This document shows positions 14,039 through 18,663 of a stretch of DNA of 18,663 nt, piece by piece. The first letter of the stretch is position 1. Each line of letters starts with the position of its first letter. Both the position numbers and the translations under genes were made by a program. The stretch spans positions 1-18,663 of the forward strand of contig CABQER010000015.1 in assembly GCA_902463235.1 (NCBI GenBank). The letters are read 5' to 3'. Below the pieces are notes generated by a model, which ran no database searches, had not been told where the DNA came from, and saw nothing but the letters and a program-made list of their open reading frames with translations. The stretch is from an uncultured Faecalibacterium sp. GTDB taxonomy: Bacteria; Bacillota; Clostridia; Oscillospirales; Ruminococcaceae.

Positions 14039-14794
14039 ATGAAAGATCCCGCACTGGCATCGTCCAGCCGCTTGGGCGGCGCTGTGATCAGCGACCGCGT
14101 TGTTGCAAGCCTGCTGGAAGAGCTGACCAACGGGCGCTATGCCCAAGCCGACCGCCTGCCCGCCGAGGTAGACCTTGCCACCGAGCTGGGGGTGAGCCGC
14201 ACCGTGATCCGTGACGCGCTGAGCGAGATGGAGCGCGCCGGTTATGTGGAACGGGTGCGCGGCATTGGCACGGTGGTGAACCGCGCTGTGCTGGGGCTGC
14301 GCAGCCGCTTGGACCAGAAGCTGGAGTACTACCCGCTGATCCGCAGCTTTGGCAGCTATCCCCATGCCGACGGCATTCAGGTGATGCTTCTTCGTGCAGG
14401 CGAGGAGATGGCGCATGCGCTGGCGCTGGAAGTCGGCGACGAGGTGATCTGCATCAAAAAGCGCATCCTTGCCGATACGACCCCGGTGATCTATTCCATC
14501 GACTACCTGCCCCGCAGCCTGTTCGGCAACCGGGACTACACCCGCATCGACCTGACCGGCGACATCTTTGAAATTTTGGAGCAGGAGTGCCACCAGCAGA
14601 TTTCTTCCAACGTGGCGCACCTGAAGGCCAGCTGCGGCGACGAGGCCATCCGTGCAGCCATGCGTCTTGCCCCGGGCGAGGCCATGCTGCTGCTGGACGA
14701 AGTGTGTTTCAATCGTTTGTGCAGGCCGGTGATGCGCTCGCTGAGCTACTACACGAACTTTTTTGATTTTTCCATTTTACGCAAACTGCTTTAA
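14039..14794 (+). CDS. GntR-family regulator (HutC/UTRA type) next to pyrBI
   Basis: A 251-residue one-component regulator. A winged helix-turn-helix (DRVVASLLEELTNGRYAQADRLPAEVDLATELGVSRTVIRDAL, here shown only in part: LPAEVDLATELGVSRTVIR) is followed by a UTRA ligand-binding domain ending VMRSLSYYTNFFDFSILRK. GntR/UTRA proteins usually repress a neighbouring metabolic operon until a small metabolite binds. The ATG at 14039 is chosen because GGAGG lies 8 nt upstream; the frame is open further. It is 17 nt from pyrB, so it is likely cotranscribed and a candidate local regulator of pyrimidine synthesis. Its ligand is not known. Confidence 0.9.
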   Translation: MKDPALASSSRLGGAVISDRVVASLLEELTNGRYAQADRLPAEVDLATELGVSRTVIRDALSEMERAGYVERVRGIGTVVNRAVLGLRSRLDQKLEYYPLIRSFGSYPHADGIQVMLLRAGEEMAHALALEVGDEVICIKKRILADTTPVIYSIDYLPRSLFGNRDYTRIDLTGDIFEILEQECHQQISSNVAHLKASCGDEAIRAAMRLAPGEAMLLLDEVCFNRLCRPVMRSLSYYTNFFDFSILRKLL

Positions 14795-14811
14795 ACGGAG
14801 GTATCCTATCT

Positions 14812-15753
14812 ATGCGTCATCTGATCGACCCTTTGGATCTCACCCAGCAGGAGATCACACAGCTGCTTGATCTTGCCGACCGTATCTGTGCCGACCCCGC
14901 CGCCTATCAGGAGGTGGCCAACCACAAAAAGCTGGCTACTTTGTTCTACGAGCCCTCCACCCGCACCCGCCTGTCCTTTGAGGCGGCTATGCTGAACTTG
15001 GGCGGTCATGTACTGGGCTTCCCCAGCGAGAACGTGTCCAGCGCCACCAAGGGCGAGAGCGTAGCCGACACCATCCGGGTAGTGTCCTGCTATGCCGATA
15101 TCGTTGCCATGCGCCACCCCAAGGAGGGCGCACCGCTGCGTGCCTCCCGCTATTCCCGCATTCCGGTGATCAACGCCGGTGACGGCGGCCACCAGCACCC
15201 CACCCAGACCCTGACCGACCTGATGACCATCCGCCGCCGCATGGGCAGGCTGGATGACCTGACCATTGGTCTGTGCGGCGACCTGAAGTTCGGCCGCACC
15301 GTCCACTCCCTGCTCAAGACCATGGCGCGCTGCAAGAACGTCCGCTTTGTGCTGATCAGCCCGGAGGAGTTGCGGGTGCCGGATTATATCATCAACGACG
15401 TGCTGGAAGCCAACGGCATCCCCTACAAGGAGACCCGCAGTCTGGAGGAATCCATGCCGGAGCTGGACATCCTGTATATGACCCGCGTGCAGAAGGAGCG
15501 CTTCTTCAACGAGGAGGACTACATCCGCCTGAAGAACAGCTATGTGCTGACCCGCGAAAAAATGGCACAGGCCAAGCCCACCATGGCAGTGCTGCACCCC
15601 CTGCCCCGCGTGAACGAGATCGCACTGGATGTGGACGACGACCCCCGCGCCGCTTATTTTGAGCAGGTGCAGAACGGCGTTTACGTCCGCATGGCACTGA
15701 TTATGACCCTGCTGGGGCTTGCAGACCCCAAAGCACCGAAGGAGGAAAACTGA
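14812..15753 (+). CDS. pyrB: Aspartate carbamoyltransferase catalytic subunit
   Basis: A 313-residue catalytic chain of ATCase, which joins carbamoyl phosphate and aspartate in the second step of pyrimidine synthesis. Active-site residues are in place: STRTRLSFE at 49-57, K80 in SSATKGES, HPTQTLTD at 129-136, TRVQKERF, and HPLPRVNE near the C-terminus. Length matches the E. coli enzyme (311). GGAGGT precedes the ATG. It is followed by pyrI one nucleotide after its stop, indicating translational coupling and a regulated holoenzyme. Confidence 0.97.
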   Translation: MRHLIDPLDLTQQEITQLLDLADRICADPAAYQEVANHKKLATLFYEPSTRTRLSFEAAMLNLGGHVLGFPSENVSSATKGESVADTIRVVSCYADIVAMRHPKEGAPLRASRYSRIPVINAGDGGHQHPTQTLTDLMTIRRRMGRLDDLTIGLCGDLKFGRTVHSLLKTMARCKNVRFVLISPEELRVPDYIINDVLEANGIPYKETRSLEESMPELDILYMTRVQKERFFNEEDYIRLKNSYVLTREKMAQAKPTMAVLHPLPRVNEIALDVDDDPRAAYFEQVQNGVYVRMALIMTLLGLADPKAPKEEN

Positions 15754-15754
15754 T

Positions 15755-16192
15755 ATGTTGAATATTGACGAAATCCAGAACGGTATTGTCATCGACCACA
15801 TCAAGGCAGGTACTGCCGTTGGTCTGATGGATCTGCTGGGCATTGCGGGCAACCGTACTGCCAGCGTAGCGCTGATCCAGAATGCACGCAGCAAAAAGAC
15901 GGCAAGCGGCCGCAAGGACATCATCAAGGTGGAGGGCGACGCCTCCTGGCTGAACCTGGATGTGCTGGCTTATCTGGACCCGAACATCAGCGTGACCATT
16001 ATTGAGAACGGCAAGGCTGTCCGCAAGGAGCAGCCCAAGCCCCCCAAGCGTCTGGTGAACATTGTGCGGTGCAAAAACCCCCGCTGCATCTCCAGCATTG
16101 AAGAGGAGTGCGACCAGATTTTTGAACTGAGTTCCAACGGCAAGTACCGCTGCATCTACTGCGAGCAGGAGCTGCAGGTGAAGCCGGAGTAA
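15755..16192 (+). CDS. pyrI: Aspartate carbamoyltransferase regulatory subunit
   Basis: A 145-residue regulatory chain that binds CTP/UTP/ATP and gives ATCase allosteric control. The N-terminal nucleotide-binding domain (IDHIKAGTAVGLMDLLGI) is followed by a zinc domain with C106, C111, C133 and C136 (CKNPRC and CIYC). Separate PyrI subunits are common in enterobacteria and archaea and occur in some Clostridia. GGAGG sits before the ATG, inside the end of pyrB. It is the last gene of the operon. Confidence 0.96.
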   Translation: MLNIDEIQNGIVIDHIKAGTAVGLMDLLGIAGNRTASVALIQNARSKKTASGRKDIIKVEGDASWLNLDVLAYLDPNISVTIIENGKAVRKEQPKPPKRLVNIVRCKNPRCISSIEEECDQIFELSSNGKYRCIYCEQELQVKPE

Positions 16193-16264
16193 CTGCGCTT
16201 TTTACGATTTTAAATGCGCTCCGCTTCGCTCTGCGCATAGTTTAAGGAATTGCATTTTAGTTTT

Positions 16265-16305
16265 GCAGCTCAGCCAAGCCTGCGGGCTTGGCTGAGCTGC
16301 TTTTT
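16265..16305 (+). terminator. Intrinsic terminator of the gntR-pyrBI operon
   Basis: Perfect 16-bp arms (16265-16280, 16285-16300) around TGCG, then TTTTT, 72 nt after the pyrI stop. A smaller hairpin with ATGCGC/GCGCAT arms (16214-16238) lies in between. Confidence 0.9.
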
Positions 16306-16415
16306 CACGGGAGGGACGCAGAGGGAAACCGCAGCTGCCGCGCTGGTTTTCTACCGAAACAGTCGCACGGCGGGTCGGCTTTCTGCTGACTGGCAGATAC
16401 GATGATTTAATAGAT

Positions 16416-16463
16416 AAAAAGGACTGCTCTACTTAGCAAAACCCATGTAGAGCAGTCCTTTTT
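16416..16463. terminator. Bidirectional terminator with 17-bp perfect arms
   Basis: Arms 16416-16432 and 16447-16463 begin and end with five A/T pairs, so either strand gives a GC stem followed by TTTTT. It most likely ends minus-strand transcription coming from the kinase side or from the local promoter near 16785. Confidence 0.85.
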
Positions 16464-16790
16464 GCACAAAAGAAAACTGACGGGACTCTTTGCAGCGCAC
16501 GATACTCCGGTCTGTCCACGCTATTCCCAAACAGCAGGCATAAACGGAATTGTGACGCATCGAGAAGCTTTATCGACTGCAACCCCCAAAAAGGCCCGCC
16601 GCAGAAAGTCCCGTCAGTAAGGTACTGTGCATTCCTGCACAGCCCCAAAAAGCAAAGGTATACAGCCTGCTTACACGCACCGCAAGCTGTTTTTCCATCC
16701 AGCAACAAAGCTTTTAAAAGGAGGGTGTTCCCCTCCCACCGCAACGTGACCATGTCCGCACGGAAGGCTTCCTTTACTGACCACAGTATA
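16433..16790 (-). ncRNA. Candidate structured RNA; no convincing protein gene
   Basis: This stretch (within the larger gap 16306-16843) has an extended -10 (TGA-TATACT, 16793-16785) with a weak -35, then hairpins at 16720-16736 (6 bp), 16625-16642 (7 bp closed by GGAA, a GNRA loop), and inverted repeats ACTGACGGGACT at 16476-16487 and 16607-16618, with partial pairing extending inward. It ends at a strong terminator, for a transcript of about 360 nt. The 143-nt span between the repeats could be a long-range helix or a small MITE-like element. The rest, 16306-16415, shows only a weak inverted repeat. I do not recognise a known RNA family. Confidence 0.35.
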
Positions 16791-16843
16791 TCAGAGTTAC
16801 GCTTCTGTTGCACAAAAATTGTCATATTCTGACGGTGCAGATG

Positions 16844-18136
16844 TCATGAATTGTCGGTGGGCACCGCACAGGTAAAGCGGAACCAATTGTCCCGGCAGCT
16901 CAGGGTATACTCCGCACCGTGGCGCAGCAGAACGTCCCGCACGTTGGAAAGCCCCATGCCGTGGCCGGGCTCTTTGCGGGTGGTGCGGGGCAGCTGCCCA
17001 TCCGGTGGCAGCTCCACGTCCCGCTGCACCCGATTGCGCACCGAGAGGAGATATTCCTCCTCCGTTTTGCGCACCCGCACATAGACCTCCGGCGGGTACG
17101 CCTGCGCTGCGGCACAGATGGCGTTATCCAGCAGATTAGCTAAAACGGTGACCATATCCACCCCGCTCAAGGGGAAATCCCGCAGGTCACAAAGGTCAAA
17201 ATACACGCTTACGCCCTGCCGGGCGGCTTCCTCGTACTTGCGAGTCAGGATGGAGTCCAGCAACGGATTGTGGGTGTCCATAATGGTAGTGCTGGCTGCC
17301 ACGGCCTTATCCACACCGGCAATATAGTCCTGCGCACCGGCCACATCTCCCTGTGCCAGCAAGGCACGCAACGCACCGATATGGTTGGTGAATTCGTGGG
17401 TCAGGCGGCGCTGGGCGGTGTAGGAATCCAGCAGAGCCGAAGCCCGCTGCTGCTCCAGTTCGGCCTGAAAATGCAGGCTGCGCCGCTGCATGACCTGATC
17501 GTTGAACATAGCCACGATACACAGATGCACCATGACGGCCACTGTGAGACCCACTGTCATCCCCATTGTGGCCATGGTGGCCCTTTTGTTGTTATCTGTG
17601 AGCATGAGCAGGATGTTCAGCACCACGACCACGCCCGGAAAAAAGCTCATGGTCAGCGCCTGCAAAGGCTCCAGCGCATTGTATCTGCGCCACTTGCCCA
17701 CAAAGAACGATACCCCGGTGCTGACTACCAGATTTGTGAATGACATTATGACCAGACAATCTGCGCGCTGGATGACCTGTTGTAGCTCACACTTCAGGAT
17801 CCACGATATGACATACCGCGCACTGTTTTCGACCAACAGGCACATGGTGCCGTTGATCAGACAGGCGGTAAATTTCTGCCCCGGCGTGCCACCAAACAGC
17901 ATAACTGTGATGAACAGAAAAAGAAGCGTGCAAACCACTGCCATCGGCGTAAAAAAGCCATAGTTGCGCACGACCGAGAGGGTCATCGTGAGCATGGTTA
18001 TAACACAGGACCATACCAGTGGGTGCTTTACCTTGCCTTTGCCAAGGTAGGCGTACTCCACCATGATAAAGCCGAGCCATTGGGTCAGGCAGACCCAGTG
18101 GCCGTACACATACCAGCGCCAGAATCCTTCATTCAT
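16844..18136 (-). CDS. AgrC-like sensor histidine kinase (GHKL)
   Basis: A 430-residue sensor kinase. Residues 1-215 contain six or seven hydrophobic segments with no large extracellular domain, as in peptide-sensing AgrC (HPK10) kinases. The phosphoacceptor is H247 in LTHEFTNHIGALR, the N-box has N334 and N338 in VLANLLDNAI, and the G-box is GHGMGLSNVRDVL (391-403). It autophosphorylates and passes phosphate to the LytTR regulator encoded just upstream, whose stop codon overlaps this start by 8 nt. GAAGGGG lies 11 nt before the ATG. No agrB or agrD gene is visible in the window, so the signal is unknown. Confidence 0.9.
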   Translation of the reverse strand: MNEGFWRWYVYGHWVCLTQWLGFIMVEYAYLGKGKVKHPLVWSCVITMLTMTLSVVRNYGFFTPMAVVCTLLFLFITVMLFGGTPGQKFTACLINGTMCLLVENSARYVISWILKCELQQVIQRADCLVIMSFTNLVVSTGVSFFVGKWRRYNALEPLQALTMSFFPGVVVVLNILLMLTDNNKRATMATMGMTVGLTVAVMVHLCIVAMFNDQVMQRRSLHFQAELEQQRASALLDSYTAQRRLTHEFTNHIGALRALLAQGDVAGAQDYIAGVDKAVAASTTIMDTHNPLLDSILTRKYEEAARQGVSVYFDLCDLRDFPLSGVDMVTVLANLLDNAICAAAQAYPPEVYVRVRKTEEEYLLSVRNRVQRDVELPPDGQLPRTTRKEPGHGMGLSNVRDVLLRHGAEYTLSCRDNWFRFTCAVPTDNS

Positions 18137-18545
18137 CGCCGAACTGCCCCTTCCATTCCAGCCATGCGCTGCGGATAGCCGGAAAATCCTGTCGGCTTGC
18201 GTTCAACTCTACCCCACTGCGCAGTTCCACCTTGTAATTGCGGATGGAGCGCACATACTGCAGATTGACTACATCGCTGCGCCCTACCTGCAAAAAACCG
18301 TTTTCGTACAGCATGGCAGGCAGATCAGCGATCTTGCCGTAAAAGGTGCAGATGGGCTGGTGCGGGATATCGCCGTAGACGTTGATCTGCCGCAGATTGC
18401 TTTCCAGATAATAGATCTGATCCAGCGGGATCTCACTGGTGGTACGGTTGTGGTGCACCTCCAGCGTTTTTCGGGGGTCGGTCATGCCGGAAAAGATATC
18501 CTCCAGACAGCTGGGCAGCTGGGCGGCAATATCCCGCTTGAGTAG
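18129..18545 (-). pseudogene. LytTR response regulator, 3' exon, interrupted by a group II intron
   Basis: The C-terminal LytTR DNA-binding domain is complete: VHHNRTTSEIPLDQIYYLES, INVYG, FLQVGRSDVVNLQYVRSI and VELRSG. From an internal ATG (18485) it would be 118 residues, but the frame stays open upstream through LLKRDIAAQLPSCLEDIF, which looks like the last receiver helix, with LLK possibly the conserved receiver lysine. At 18546 the frame enters a group II intron, so the receiver domain lies beyond the intron, outside the window. The intron and gene are on the same strand, so splicing could restore the protein; if not, the gene is broken. The kinase gene overlaps its end. Confidence 0.75.
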
Positions 18546-18663
18546 ATCGGGTAAGAGGATGGCATTACTGCCAGCCCCTCCCCTAAGAACCGTACGTGAG
18601 AGTTTCCTCTCATACGGCTCAAGCCTTTCATAAAGCTCCCGTCAGGGAACCCGGCTCAACAAA
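18546..18663 (-). mobile_element. Group II intron, 3' end (domains V and VI), runs off the window
   Basis: Domain V is the 34-nt stretch 18587-18620: GAGCCGTA and TACGGTTC arms, the AGC triad, and a GAGAG-GAAA-CTCTC cap. Domain VI follows (18546-18586): GGG, GAGG, TGGCA, GUAA tetraloop, then TGCCA, CCTC, and CCC, with an unpaired adenosine (minus strand, at 18552) 7 nt from the end, the branch-point position. The intron ends in GAT, fitting the AY rule. The 43 nt before domain V belong to domain IV. The reverse-transcriptase gene, if present, is outside the window. Confidence 0.9.

Noticed and set aside
16433..16825. A 130-residue minus-strand open frame in the pyrI-kinase gap
   Set aside because: Starts upstream of the predicted promoter without a good binding site, ends inside the terminator hairpin and runs through several hairpins; no recognisable domain. 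It could still be a real small protein, so I list the region as an RNA candidate with low confidence.

Overview
The window looks like chromosomal DNA of a GC-rich gut Clostridia member of the Ruminococcaceae/Oscillospiraceae, most like Faecalibacterium. This is inferred from protein flavour: an LTA-synthase-like enzyme, PRC-barrel YlmC/YmxH protein, MltG next to a U32 protein as in Bacillus, ThyX rather than ThyA, PyrB with a separate PyrI, and an AgrC-type kinase. There is no species marker beyond 18 codons of rpsB. Most genes are on the minus strand. No tRNA, rRNA or CRISPR array was seen.

Left part (1-4900): the 5' end of rpsB (minus) with its promoter and a structured leader; an LTA-synthase-family membrane sulfatase (minus); a small PRC-barrel protein (minus); a HAD phosphatase (plus) ending in a strong bidirectional terminator; then a minus-strand unit of a structured leader, a possible 32-residue ORF, a YgbA_NO-family protein and a 52-residue Cys-rich DUF1540 protein; and a flavodoxin (minus). 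The flavodoxin and YgbA promoters both carry GTTAG-N6-CTAAC palindromes, which suggests one regulator controls both.

Middle (5022-13863): a long minus-strand run, in transcription order GNAT acetyltransferase, PcrA/UvrD helicase (own promoter), ThyX, thymidylate kinase, a second GNAT protein, MltG, a U32 protein and a DUF1624 membrane acyltransferase. Spacing is tight (pcrA-thyX 4 nt, thyX-tmk overlapping by 4 nt). A hairpin after mltG may lower downstream expression. PcrA carries an unusual Gly/Ser/Tyr-rich linker.

Right part: a plus-strand operon of a GntR/UTRA regulator, pyrB and pyrI (aspartate transcarbamoylase), ending in a strong terminator. Positions 16306-16843 hold no convincing protein gene, but on the minus strand show a promoter, several hairpins, a 143-nt span closed by inverted repeats and a 17-bp-arm terminator: a candidate structured RNA. 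Last comes a minus-strand two-component pair: an AgrC-like kinase and a LytTR response regulator. The regulator gene is interrupted by the 3' end of a group II intron (domains V and VI clearly readable) that runs off the window edge.
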